A DNA stretch of 64,000 nt from Terriglobia bacterium (GTDB taxonomy: Bacteria > Acidobacteriota > UBA6911), in NCBI GenBank assembly GCA_020072565.1, contig JAIQGI010000025.1, positions 1 through 64,000 on the forward strand, read 5' to 3'. Under the pieces are notes generated by a model, which worked only from the letters and a program-made list of their open reading frames with translations, did no database searches and had not been told where the DNA came from. Positions 26,630-35,516 of this stretch are shown piece after piece; the stretch's first letter is position 1; each line of letters begins with the position of its first letter. Made by a program: the position numbers and the translations under genes.

Positions 26630-27896
26630 CGGACACCGTCGGATCCTTGAGCGCGATGCGCTCCCCGGGCTTCAATCCGCCGGCCACTAGGACCTGTTCG
26701 TCGCCTCGTCGCCCGACCTGCACGGCACGCTCCTCAAAGCCTTTGGGAACGAGCACATAGGCTACGTTCCGGCCGCCCTTCTCAAAGACAGCCGCGGCCG
26801 GTATCACGATGGAATTGGGCAGGCGTTCGACCTCGACGCGGAAGTTCGCGCTCATCCCCGGGCGCAGCCTGGGGTCGGGCTCATCCAGCTTAACCATCAA
26901 ATCGAAACTCTTCCGGGTCGGGAAGGTGGAGTAGTCGAGCTTGGCAAGCGTGCTGATGTCGCCCACGCGGCCTTTGTGCTCCTTGTCCGGGACCCCATCG
27001 ACGCGCAGACTTACGGGCTGCCCCTGGGCAATCTTGCCGCGATCGGCTTCATATACGGGTGCGTTGGCCTGGATGGTGGAAAGTTCCGGCACCTCGGCGA
27101 TCGAAGCACCGGACCAAATGCGATCGCCTTCCTTAAACACCGGCGTGGTGCCGCCGCCCATAAAGCTGGTGCGGGCGCGCGAGTTGGGCAGCAGAGTGAT
27201 GATACCGTCCACCGGCGACGAGAGCGTGAGCGCGGCCAGGTTGCGTTCGGCCTGTTCGAGATCCGCCTGGGCCTTGTTGCGTCTCCGGATAGTGCCGGCG
27301 AGGTCCGCCTGGGCCCCGACACGGCTGGATTCGATCCGGCTCTGCACCTCGCGCACCTTCTGCTCCGCTTTGGCGACCGCCAGGAGATTCTTCTCATTGT
27401 CCATCGCGGAATTGAGGTCCTGCGCGCTCGCATCCAGGCGCGCCCGGTCGAGCCCGAATTGCGCGCTCATGACGTCGGTGAGGATCTGCTCCTCGCGCAG
27501 GCGCTGCTGGGCGTTGGCCCGCTGAATCTCGGCCTCCACCTGCCTCAGAGTGGAACGGAACTGGTCGGCGTTGCGCTTCAAGCTGGATGGATCGAATTCG
27601 ACGACCACATCTCCCTTCTTGATCGTGGCCCCGTCACGGCAGAGCTTGAGAATCTGCAGATCGCCGGCGTTGGTGGGAGCCGTGATCACGGTAGAGGTCC
27701 GCACCCTGATTTCTCCACGAAGCTCGACATAGTCCACAAAATCGCCGAGCTTGACTTCAGCAGTAGCAACCGCCGGCAACTTGCTTTTTCTCCAGGGGCC
27801 CCAGATGCCGGCTGCCGTCGCTGCCGCTGCCAGCACAAACAGGCCGAGCCAGAGTCTCTTGACCAAGGACGCTCTGCGGGATGCCGTATGTCTCAT
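26616..27896 (-). CDS. HlyD/MacA-family periplasmic adaptor
   Basis: 426 residues. N-terminal helix (RLWLGLFVLAAAATAAGIW), lipoyl half (GAT-IKKGDVVVEFDPSSLK), coiled-coil hairpin (about 110-215), second lipoyl half (LSSPVDGIITLLPNSRART) and membrane-proximal barrel (RLRPGMSANFRVEVERLPNSIVIPAAAVF). It is a second adaptor in the same operon, 14 bases overlapping the next and 18 bases from the previous gene. It is clearly diverged from its neighbours and not a recent duplicate. Confidence 0.88.
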   Translation of the reverse strand: MRHTASRRASLVKRLWLGLFVLAAAATAAGIWGPWRKSKLPAVATAEVKLGDFVDYVELRGEIRVRTSTVITAPTNAGDLQILKLCRDGATIKKGDVVVEFDPSSLKRNADQFRSTLRQVEAEIQRANAQQRLREEQILTDVMSAQFGLDRARLDASAQDLNSAMDNEKNLLAVAKAEQKVREVQSRIESSRVGAQADLAGTIRRRNKAQADLEQAERNLAALTLSSPVDGIITLLPNSRARTSFMGGGTTPVFKEGDRIWSGASIAEVPELSTIQANAPVYEADRGKIAQGQPVSLRVDGVPDKEHKGRVGDISTLAKLDYSTFPTRKSFDLMVKLDEPDPRLRPGMSANFRVEVERLPNSIVIPAAAVFEKGGRNVAYVLVPKGFEERAVQVGRRGDEQVLVAGGLKPGERIALKDPTVSDEQK

Positions 27897-27914
27897 GCTT
27901 TTCCTGCTCCAGTC

Positions 27915-29168
27915 CTACTCCGGCAGCTTGCCCGCGCCGGCCGCGATGTGCGGATTACGCATAACCGTCAGTCCCTCCTCAAGTCCCGATTCAATCACCA
28001 CTTCGCAATCGTTCATCGAGCCGAGCTTGACTGCGCGCGGCTCAGGCCGGCCGTTCACCAGGACGTTGACCATGGCCCGGCCTTCCTGCATGACGACCGA
28101 CTCTCGAGGAAGACACAGCACGTTGTCCAGAGCCTCCAATTGCACGTCGACGGCCGCGGTCAGATCGGGAAGCAGTTTGGGGTTGCTCCCCTTGATCGAG
28201 ATCACGGCTGCGAAATACCGGATCCGCTTCGAATAGGAGCTGGATGTGCCGATCGCGCTGATCCGCTCCACCTTGCCGGGAAAGACAAGGCTCGGATAGG
28301 CGTCAAGACGAATCTCGGCGGGCTGGTCGAGGTGCACCTGGGAGACATCCACCTGATTCAGGCGGGCAAGGACCTGCATGGCCGACGGATTCACCACCAG
28401 CATGATGCCCCCGCCAGGCCGCACTTCGTCCCCTTCCTGCGGATCCACCATGCGCGTGCCCTTGTAGATCGGACTCAGGACCACCAGCCCGTCCAGCGGC
28501 GACTTGATGCTCATCTTTTCCATGTTGTTCTGAGCATACGTCACGGCCTTCTGCGCACGGTCACGCTGGATTTCGAGGATGCGCAAATCCGCGGCCGCCG
28601 CCTCACGCTTCAGGGCGAAAGTATCCTTGAGCTGCTTGAGTTTCGCCTCGGCTTCCGCAAGGTTCTGCTTGTTGATCTCAGCCTGAAAACCCGGGATAAA
28701 ATCGTTCTTGCGCATCTCCACCCGCGCCGACTGGAGATCCACCTCCGCGCCTTTGAGCTCGGTATCGTCCGCGGCGCGCGCGGTGGCCTCATCCGCCTGT
28801 CTCTTCTTGATCTGCTGGATGAGATTGTCGTAATCGGCCTGCCGGTCCAGGATATTTCTCGTCTGGGTCTGGGGATCGAACTCCACCAGGATGTCGCCGG
28901 CACGGACCCGCGCGCCGTTGCGCACGATCCTGGTGATGACCATCGTGCTTGCCATCTGCCCGGTGAGACGAGGAGCGAGCACCCCGTACGATTGGACTGC
29001 GCCCACGGCCCCGTGAAGGCGGACAGTGCGCCGGAAATTGCGCCTTTCAACTCTCACAATGGCAGACTGGCTGCTTTCCCCGCCCGAGCCCTGCGTCACT
29101 CCCCGCGCCGGGCGGCCGCAGGCCGCCCAAGGCAGGATCGCGCCGGCAGTCAATGCGAGAAGCAGCAT
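27915..29168 (-). CDS. HlyD-family adaptor, probable lipoprotein
   Basis: 417 residues if begun at the ATG at 29168, which gives a signal MLLLALTAGAILPWAAC with a lipobox-like Cys (the -3 residue is Trp, so not canonical). Lipoyl motif ARVRAGDILVEFDPQTQ, a coiled-coil hairpin (about 110-230), second lipoyl half (IKSPLDGLVVLSPIYKGT) and barrel (DQPAEIRLDAYPSLVFPGKVERI, LTAAVDVQLEALDNVLCLPRESV) follow. A longer frame upstream lacks family sequence. It is the first gene of the export operon. Confidence 0.85.
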   Translation of the reverse strand: MLLLALTAGAILPWAACGRPARGVTQGSGGESSQSAIVRVERRNFRRTVRLHGAVGAVQSYGVLAPRLTGQMASTMVITRIVRNGARVRAGDILVEFDPQTQTRNILDRQADYDNLIQQIKKRQADEATARAADDTELKGAEVDLQSARVEMRKNDFIPGFQAEINKQNLAEAEAKLKQLKDTFALKREAAAADLRILEIQRDRAQKAVTYAQNNMEKMSIKSPLDGLVVLSPIYKGTRMVDPQEGDEVRPGGGIMLVVNPSAMQVLARLNQVDVSQVHLDQPAEIRLDAYPSLVFPGKVERISAIGTSSSYSKRIRYFAAVISIKGSNPKLLPDLTAAVDVQLEALDNVLCLPRESVVMQEGRAMVNVLVNGRPEPRAVKLGSMNDCEVVIESGLEEGLTVMRNPHIAAGAGKLPE

Positions 29169-29579
29169 AGGCGCCGTTTTGCGCGGAGCCTGCAGGGTTT
29201 TGGTCGACGAGTTCCGGTCGTGCCGGGGACGGCACACGGTATGGGCAGATGTGATGAGTCGATGCAAGATTGCGCAGGTCACAGCTGGACACTCCGTTGG
29301 GGAGAATACCCTCACCAGGTTGTGCTGATTGAGGCAGTGCGGTAAATCGGGGGAGTGCACTGCGACTAATCCGTCAAAATGACTCGTCTATTAGACGCCG
29401 AAAATCCCCAAAAGGTTGATGAAATTTTCGTTTGGCGAGACGACTATATAATTAGTACGAATAGTATTTGATTTCAATACAAAAATACGAAGAGAATTTT
29501 CGTGTATTTCAGGGTTTCTCACGCGCTAAGATTGCCTGATCCAGGTTCCGATACCATCATTCGCAGCAAGGAGAGTGAA
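29169..29579. promoter_or_regulatory. AT-rich divergent control region
   Basis: The 411-base gap between the export operon and the dipeptidase gene contains an AT-rich island at about 29400-29510, strikingly different from its GC-rich surroundings. It includes a TATAAT at 29447-29452, a direct repeat of AATTTTCGT (about 29423 and 29495) and a small inverted repeat GTATT-tgatttc-AATAC near 29465. No well-spaced -35 box was found, so exact promoters are not assigned. Confidence 0.45.
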
Positions 29580-31172
29580 ATGACGAGGCCAATGCATCCA
29601 GAACGCCCGATGCGGCGAAGTGTTCCGATCGCCATTGCATTTCTGCTGTTGATTTCGCTGGCGTCGGCGCCGGCGCCGCAGGTGCAGAGCCCGGACTCTG
29701 AGAGTTGCACGAGCATCCTGGTCGGCAAGCTCGCGTCGGCCGATGGCTCCACGATGACCTCCCACTCTTGCGACAGCGGCAGCGACAGAACCTGGATGAA
29801 TATCGTCCCCCGCCAGAAACACGGTGCGGGCGAGCGGGCCAAGGTCTGGCTGGAGCCCAAGCTGACCAAAGGTCCCGACGATACCGATCGCGTGCCCACG
29901 GGAGAGATCCCACAGGTTGCCGAAACCTACAAGTACCTCAACGCCGCCTATCCCATTATGAACGAGCATCAGCTCGCAATCGGCGAAACAACGACCGGCG
30001 GGAAGCGTGAGCTGCAAAGTAAGGAAGGGATCATTGATGCGCCGGAGCTCTACCGCCTGATCCTGGAAAGAGCCCGGACTGCACGCGAGGCCATCCAAGT
30101 CGCTGACGAGCTCACCAGAAAGTATGGCTACAACGACGCCGGGGAGTGTTTCACCTTCGCCGACCCGAACGAAGTGTGGCATTTCGAGATTCTGGGTCCC
30201 GGGAGAGGGAAAGTCGGCGCGGTATGGGCTGCAGTCCGCATCCCGGACGACCAGATCGGGGTGTCGGCCAACGCCCACAGGATCCGGCAGCTCGACCTCA
30301 AGAACAAAGACTATTACATGGCCTCGGACAACGTTCTGGCGCTGGCGCAGGAAATGGGGTGGTGGGATCCGAAAAGCGGCCACCCGTTCGAGTTCTGCTA
30401 TGCCTACGCCGACAGAAGCAGCATGGGCAGCCGTCGCCGGGAGTGGCGGGTCCTGAGCTTGCTGGCCCCGTCGCTCAGGTTGGATCCCAACGCGGAGAAC
30501 TACCCGCTGTCGGTGAAGCCGGACAAGAAGGTGTCGGTTCAGGATGTGCTCGCGATTTTCCGGGACAGTTACGACGCCACTCCCTTTGACATGACGCGCA
30601 ATCTCACGGTCGTCAACCAACAGGGCCAGGCCGTCAAGAGCCCTGTGGCAAATCCGTTCATGAACAGCGATTGGACTTCACTGTTCCGCATCCAGCGCGA
30701 AAGAACGATCTGCTCTCCCACCGCCACTTATTTGCAGATTACGCAATCCCGCTCCTGGCTGCCCAACCCGATCGGGGGCCTGGTCTGGCTGGGGTACGAC
30801 AATCCTGCGACCACGCCCCACATGCCCTTCTACATCGGAATCTCACAGATGCCGGAGTCCTTCATGATCGATGGGAGGGAGAAGTACCGGCGCGATTGTG
30901 CCTGGTGGGCTTTCCGGCAGGCAAGCAAGCTCTCCTACATCCGGTACCAGGTGATGAAGGAGGATTTGAAGAGGGTCTGGCAGCCGATCGAAGCGGATGC
31001 TTTCGCGAAACAGAAGGCGACAGAGGATGAAGCACTGCGCCTCTACCAGACCGACCCCGCCAAAGCCGGGGAGTACCTCACGAAGTATTGCCATGGAATC
31101 GCCAACAAGGCAGTGGAAGACTACTGGAAAGTCGGCGAACTGCTGTGGTCGAAATACAATAACAGCTTCTGA
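29580..31172 (+). CDS. Secreted C69-family dipeptidase
   Basis: 530 residues from the ATG with aggag 8 bases upstream. A signal peptide (SVPIAIAFLLLISLASAPAPQ) precedes CTSILVGKLASADGSTMTSHS, in which Cys43 is the expected N-terminal nucleophile of an Ntn hydrolase once the propeptide is removed. GESFTFAD-like GECFTFADPNEVWHFEILG and WVAVRIPDD-like WAAVRIPDDQIGVSANAHRI motifs match peptidase family C69 (PepD). It should cut dipeptides in the periplasm or outside the cell. Stands alone, convergent with corA. Confidence 0.92.
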   Translation: MTRPMHPERPMRRSVPIAIAFLLLISLASAPAPQVQSPDSESCTSILVGKLASADGSTMTSHSCDSGSDRTWMNIVPRQKHGAGERAKVWLEPKLTKGPDDTDRVPTGEIPQVAETYKYLNAAYPIMNEHQLAIGETTTGGKRELQSKEGIIDAPELYRLILERARTAREAIQVADELTRKYGYNDAGECFTFADPNEVWHFEILGPGRGKVGAVWAAVRIPDDQIGVSANAHRIRQLDLKNKDYYMASDNVLALAQEMGWWDPKSGHPFEFCYAYADRSSMGSRRREWRVLSLLAPSLRLDPNAENYPLSVKPDKKVSVQDVLAIFRDSYDATPFDMTRNLTVVNQQGQAVKSPVANPFMNSDWTSLFRIQRERTICSPTATYLQITQSRSWLPNPIGGLVWLGYDNPATTPHMPFYIGISQMPESFMIDGREKYRRDCAWWAFRQASKLSYIRYQVMKEDLKRVWQPIEADAFAKQKATEDEALRLYQTDPAKAGEYLTKYCHGIANKAVEDYWKVGELLWSKYNNSF

Positions 31173-31194
31173 ATTGCCGGACAGTCGCCCTCTT

Positions 31195-32337
31195 TTATTG
31201 CTTTGGGGACTTCGTGGTTTGACTGGTTGGTGGTTCTGAGTTTTGGGTTGGCTCTTTTTCAGAACCGAGCCAGCCCTTTCTGCGGAAGTAATACAGCAGG
31301 CCGATCGCAACCAGAGCCATGAGACCCAGCGCATAGGGATAGCCCAACGCCCATTTGAGTTCGGGAATGTCGAAATTCATTCCGTAAATGCCGGCGATGA
31401 AGGACAGGGGGATAAATATCGCGGCAAACATCGTCAGCACCTTCATGATCTCGTTGGTCCGGTTGCCGAGGCTGGACAGATAGACTTCCATCAGGCTCGA
31501 AGCCACATCCCGATAGTTTTCCAGCAAATCGATGATCTGCACCGTGTGGTCGTAGCAGTCGCGCAGGTAGATGCGCGTCTCATCCGAGATCAGAGGAAGA
31601 GGGTCCCGGCATAGGGCGTTCACCGCTTCGCGCAACGGCCAAACTGTCCGGCGGAGAGTGAGCAGGGCATATCTCATCTCGTGAATCTGCCTGATGAATC
31701 GTTTTTCAGGCTGCGCGACGACCGCGTCTTCGATGACTTCCAGTGTTTCCCCGTACTTTTCCAGCACTGGAAAGTACCAGTCGATGGTGGCGTCGATCAG
31801 GGCATAGGCCAGATGGTCGGGACCGGCGAGGCGGAGGCGGCCCGTATCCTTCCGGATGCGTTCGCGCACGGGATCAAAATAACTGCCGGTTCGTTCCTGG
31901 AAGGTCAGCAGGTAATTTTTGCCGAGAAAGATGCTCAACTGCTCGGATGAGTACGCCTCTTCGGCGTTGATGGCGCGGACCACGATGAAGCAGTTGTCTT
32001 TGAATTGGTCTACCTTCGCCCTCTGATGAACGTTGAGCACGTCCTCCAGCGCCAACCGATGCAGGTTAAAAATCTCGCCCACTTTGGTGATCACGGAAAC
32101 ATCGCCCAATCCCATCACGCTGACCCACGTCACCGGCCATTCGCGCAAGAATGACCGGATGCTGTGAACGTCGTCTATGTCTTGTTCGAGCACCTTTTCC
32201 GGACTGTATGCCATCACCTGGATGACCGGCTTGGGCGCCTGCGGATCGACAATCAGAGTTCCGGGTGCGCTCCCGGGCAAGGATCTGCGGGGAAAAGCCG
32301 GTGCTGAAATCCTGTGTCTGCGGTGCTTGCGCGACAT
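31195..32337 (-). CDS. corA: CorA-type magnesium/cobalt channel
   Basis: 380 residues. The cytosolic funnel domain fills residues 1-310 (VSVMGLGDVSVITKVGEIFNLHRLALEDVLN; long helices with EVYLSSLGNRTNEIMKVLT). Two C-terminal membrane helices carry the signature FIAGIYGMNFD, with the GMN motif that forms the pore entrance, and the Lys/Arg-rich tail follows. It conducts Mg2+ (possibly Co2+) into the cell along the membrane potential. Converges with the dipeptidase gene 22 bases away. Confidence 0.95.
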   Translation of the reverse strand: MSRKHRRHRISAPAFPRRSLPGSAPGTLIVDPQAPKPVIQVMAYSPEKVLEQDIDDVHSIRSFLREWPVTWVSVMGLGDVSVITKVGEIFNLHRLALEDVLNVHQRAKVDQFKDNCFIVVRAINAEEAYSSEQLSIFLGKNYLLTFQERTGSYFDPVRERIRKDTGRLRLAGPDHLAYALIDATIDWYFPVLEKYGETLEVIEDAVVAQPEKRFIRQIHEMRYALLTLRRTVWPLREAVNALCRDPLPLISDETRIYLRDCYDHTVQIIDLLENYRDVASSLMEVYLSSLGNRTNEIMKVLTMFAAIFIPLSFIAGIYGMNFDIPELKWALGYPYALGLMALVAIGLLYYFRRKGWLGSEKEPTQNSEPPTSQTTKSPKQ

Positions 32338-32591
32338 AGCCTGCCTCCGTTGTGCAGGCTGATTCTACACCTGGACCGAAACGGACATTCCGATTTTCCA
32401 GTCCGCATCCACATGTCGCGGCGTGAGAACGAGCGATTCGGAATGCCCCCCTTGGCGCGAGGACTTGAACTTTGGCCCGGGTATCTTCAATCTTTATTCA
32501 AGATGGTCGGGTGCCGCCTGCTCGGGTGTGGGATTCATGGAACCATAGGGAGCGGGAAATCGTTTTATCGGTAACTCGACAAGGAGGTTCT

Positions 32592-33854
32592 ATGTCCGGA
32601 GCACCCTCAACCCTCGTGGGCGTCAGCCGTCCCATGGTAAAGGCCCTGTTTATCGCAAGTTGCCTGCTGTCAATCGTCTCATGGTATACGACCCAGCAGG
32701 GCATGGCGCTTTACCTGGCGCCCTGGTTCGCACTTCTGGCATCCCTCGGCGTGCAGTCGGCCCTGGTTCTGGTTGCCTGGCTGGTAGGAATAAGCAAAAC
32801 CAAGCGCGCCCTCCTCATCGCCGTGTACGCCATCACGGCGATGGTGTCGATTTCGTTTTCCTACGCCTGCCTCTACACGTGGTTTTCCGCCCGCGAGCGG
32901 CCCGCGACAATCCAACGCAAACTCTACGACTCGTTGAGCACTGCATCGGGACAGGCGCAGGAACTCGTGGCGGGCGCGATCAGCGAAGGTCAAAAGCACG
33001 TTCTCGCCCTTGAAGAGATGACGGGCGCTGAAAAGGCTCATGGATACATCTCCAGAGCTCATGACTCCGATCCCTACCTGGCCAGGATCCGGGAGGCGGT
33101 GGCGCGTGAAGCACAGACCTATAACTCCAGCTATCCGGAAGGGATCGGCCAGGGCCTGCGCTACACAGCCTTCGATCGCTACGCAAAACTGGCCCGTCAG
33201 TCCCTGGAACGCATGCAGGCGGCACAGCAATCGTTGACCGATTTCCGGAACAATCTCAAGCCGCTCGAATCGACCGAAAACCAGCTTCGGAGCTTCCAGC
33301 AGGTCTTCGATGCCGTCCCCTGGCAGGAAGTCAAAGAGACACTCCACACCCAGAATTTCGCGCTCCCGGCGGTGCCCTCCTATACCGACTTCGTGGATCG
33401 CTCGGCCAGCGGGCAGGAGGATCTTCTGATCGCGTTCCAGGAACTGGTATCCGCGCCCGGCAGCCGGCACGTCTTCGCCTTCGCCCTGGCAGCGTTCATC
33501 GACCTGATCGTATTCCTGCTGGCATACTCCTCGGGCCCATACTTCTTCGGGGCGCCGGAAGAGCGCTGGATTTCGGCCGGCGCGGTCATGGATTCCAGTG
33601 ACGATCAGGTCTTTACCAGGAATCTTCTCCGCAAGCTGATCCCGAGCCCCCAGGGAATGGCCCGCGTCGATGCGTCCGGATTGAGCCCCGGGGAACAGCA
33701 ACTGTGCCTTCTGCTGGTCTCCAAAGGACATGCCGCACCGGTACACGAGGAGGGGAAGCTTTTCTATCTGCTCGATCAGGCGATTCACGAGCAGATGGTG
33801 GAGTCCCTGGCCAATCCAGGGCTGTCGCTGCGCGCCTCAGTAAAATCCGTATAA
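32592..33854 (+). CDS. Unknown membrane protein with coiled-coil periplasmic loop
   Basis: 420 residues starting at the ATG that follows aaggagg. Three N-terminal hydrophobic helices (residues 15-115) precede a long helical, polar region (about 120-300; TIQRKLYDSLSTASGQAQEL, SLERMQAAQQSLTDFRNNLK). A fourth helix lies at about 300-320 (HVFAFALAAFIDLIVFLLAYSSG), followed by a 100-residue cytosolic tail. I do not recognise the family. The helix-loop-helix layout resembles chemoreceptor-like or stator-like membrane proteins in shape only. Confidence 0.7.
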   Translation: MSGAPSTLVGVSRPMVKALFIASCLLSIVSWYTTQQGMALYLAPWFALLASLGVQSALVLVAWLVGISKTKRALLIAVYAITAMVSISFSYACLYTWFSARERPATIQRKLYDSLSTASGQAQELVAGAISEGQKHVLALEEMTGAEKAHGYISRAHDSDPYLARIREAVAREAQTYNSSYPEGIGQGLRYTAFDRYAKLARQSLERMQAAQQSLTDFRNNLKPLESTENQLRSFQQVFDAVPWQEVKETLHTQNFALPAVPSYTDFVDRSASGQEDLLIAFQELVSAPGSRHVFAFALAAFIDLIVFLLAYSSGPYFFGAPEERWISAGAVMDSSDDQVFTRNLLRKLIPSPQGMARVDASGLSPGEQQLCLLLVSKGHAAPVHEEGKLFYLLDQAIHEQMVESLANPGLSLRASVKSV

Positions 33855-33980
33855 TCCCCGGCTAAAGGACTGCCACGGATTTCAAACATGCCGCCCTGTG
33901 CGATCGGAATCACGTTTTCCAGTTGTAACCTGCCGGGGGTTGTTGGTACAAGGTGATCCGCAATCAGGGGAGGTAAAGAA

Positions 33981-34502
33981 ATGCTGGATAGAGGATTGGG
34001 GAGCACAGCGGTTTTAGCTCTGGTGCTTATTTGTGTTCTACTCATCCCGGGAGCCGCCACCGAGGGTTCGGGACAGATACCGAGGGAACCTGTCAAGTGG
34101 TCCATCAAAGCCACGCTCCCTGACAAACCGCTCAAGCCGGGTGATAAACTCACCCTGCAGCTGACGGCAAAAATCGAGGAGGGCTGGCATCTCTATGCCA
34201 CGGATCAGGCAGAAGGAGGGCCGACACCGACACGCATCGTGGTGCCATCGGATCAGTCGTTTGAACAGGCGGGCACGATCGAATCCTCAGAACCCAAGTC
34301 TGCGATGGATCCGAACTTCAATCTCATGACCGAATACTATGAAGGGCAGGCCGCCTTCACGATCCCGGTGAAGGTGGCGGCAACCGCAACTGCCGGCAAG
34401 TCGGAGGTAAGAGTCAACGTGAGCTTCCAGACCTGCAATGAGGAGCTTTGCCTGCCGCCCAAAACAGTGAAGCTTGCCCTCGAAGTCAACCTCACGCGTT
34501 GA
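33981..34502 (+). CDS. Free-standing DsbD N-terminal-like domain, exported
   Basis: 173 residues. A signal sequence (TAVLALVLICVLLIPGAA) is followed by a single immunoglobulin-like domain matching the periplasmic N-terminal domain of DsbD (VKWSIKATLPDKPLKPGDKLTLQL; EEGWHLYATDQAEGGPTPTRI). The redox pair is present as SFQTCNEELCLPP (Cys-x4-Cys). In DsbD this domain passes electrons to periplasmic partners; here the membrane and thioredoxin parts are absent. It may receive electrons from a separate CcdA-type protein elsewhere. aggtaaag-type ribosome binding site upstream. Confidence 0.88.
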   Translation: MLDRGLGSTAVLALVLICVLLIPGAATEGSGQIPREPVKWSIKATLPDKPLKPGDKLTLQLTAKIEEGWHLYATDQAEGGPTPTRIVVPSDQSFEQAGTIESSEPKSAMDPNFNLMTEYYEGQAAFTIPVKVAATATAGKSEVRVNVSFQTCNEELCLPPKTVKLALEVNLTR

Positions 34503-34631
34503 GTGCGGTCTCAAACAAAACCATGAAAGGCACCGAATCCTTCAGCCTGTTCCGTGGTTTCCTGCCGCCACCAGCGAAATTCCAGCGACGAATATCCATC
34601 CACAGAGCGCGCAACTCATACCTCTCGTACG

Positions 34632-35516
34632 TCACTCGGGACGGCAATGGCGGCACGGGCGGAAGCCCGCTGCCCTCGCGTTCGCACCACTTGCGAGCAA
34701 GACACGGTTCCGGACCTGCACGCGGCGCGCGTCGCGGCAGGTTGGAAAACAAAAAATGCCGGTGCTCTTGCAGCCGATGTAACGTATGCCCTCGTTTGCA
34801 TACTTCTCAAGTTCGTCCACCGGCACCCCTTCGCGCGCAAGCAGGGCTCGTTTGAGCGACGTGCCGAACGCATATCGGCCGATGCCGCCTGCCGCGGGAA
34901 CCACCCGGTGACAAGGCAGGAGAAGCGGTACGGGATTGTGCGCCATCGTGTTCCCGACCGCCCGAACCGCTCTGGGCCTGCCGGCCTCACGCGCCAGCCA
35001 GCTGTAGGGGCGTACTTCGCCGCGGGGAATCTGCCGCAAGAGCGTCAGAACCGTCTGCTCGAAAGCCGAGAGTCTGGACAAATCCACGCGTACGGTCGGA
35101 GGAGGGTTGCCCGTCGCCGCCGACTTTACGGCACGGGCATAGGATTCGGGAAGTTCCCCTCGGAGAGGCCGCCCGCCCAATCGCTTCCGGTACAGGTCCT
35201 CGAAGGATGAGGAGTCGCTTCCGCCCAGGTCCACCATCGTCACACCGTGAGCATTAAATCCCACCCAGAGCCTGCCGAGATCCGTTTCTACCGAGGAGTA
35301 ACGCTCGCCAGCTCTTTCTTGCACATGCGCGAGGATGCCGGACGGAGCCCTGACCTGCAGCCAGCCCAAATCCGCTGCCAATTCTCCAATTCCGGCCAGC
35401 TCGCGGGTGCACTCCGGGCATTGAGACAGGTGCGCGAGAACCTCTGCCTGCTCGGCCCGCTTCAATTCGCCGGTGCGGAAAACATCCAGTCGTTTCAATA
35501 CTGCATCACAGCGCAT
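34632..35516 (-). CDS. Anti-sigma zinc finger - O6-methylguanine methyltransferase - Ada Zn domain fusion
   Basis: 294 residues in one uninterrupted frame. Residues 1-45 form a putative anti-sigma zinc finger (zf-HC2/ZAS) with Cys3, His29, Cys33 and Cys36 (HLSQCPEC). Residues 70-232 are a methylated-DNA-protein-cysteine methyltransferase: an N-terminal beta domain, then FEQTVLTLLRQIPRGEV, the DNA-binding segment with Arg185 (RAVRAVGNTMAHNPVP), the methyl-acceptor Cys202 in LLLPCHRVVPAAGGIGRY and Glu229 in LLAREG. Residues 244-294 match the Ada N-terminal phosphotriester-repair domain, with all four Zn cysteines (STGIFCFPTCRDARR, GFRPCRHCRP; Cys256, 260, 288, 291); Cys256 is the equivalent of E. 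coli Ada Cys38. Compared with Ada the order is reversed and no AraC HTH is present. It overlaps the 3' end of the ECF sigma gene by 11 bases, so the two are co-translated. Inferred role: alkylation-sensitive anti-sigma factor. Confidence 0.9.
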   Translation of the reverse strand: MRCDAVLKRLDVFRTGELKRAEQAEVLAHLSQCPECTRELAGIGELAADLGWLQVRAPSGILAHVQERAGERYSSVETDLGRLWVGFNAHGVTMVDLGGSDSSSFEDLYRKRLGGRPLRGELPESYARAVKSAATGNPPPTVRVDLSRLSAFEQTVLTLLRQIPRGEVRPYSWLAREAGRPRAVRAVGNTMAHNPVPLLLPCHRVVPAAGGIGRYAFGTSLKRALLAREGVPVDELEKYANEGIRYIGCKSTGIFCFPTCRDARRVQVRNRVLLASGANARAAGFRPCRHCRPE

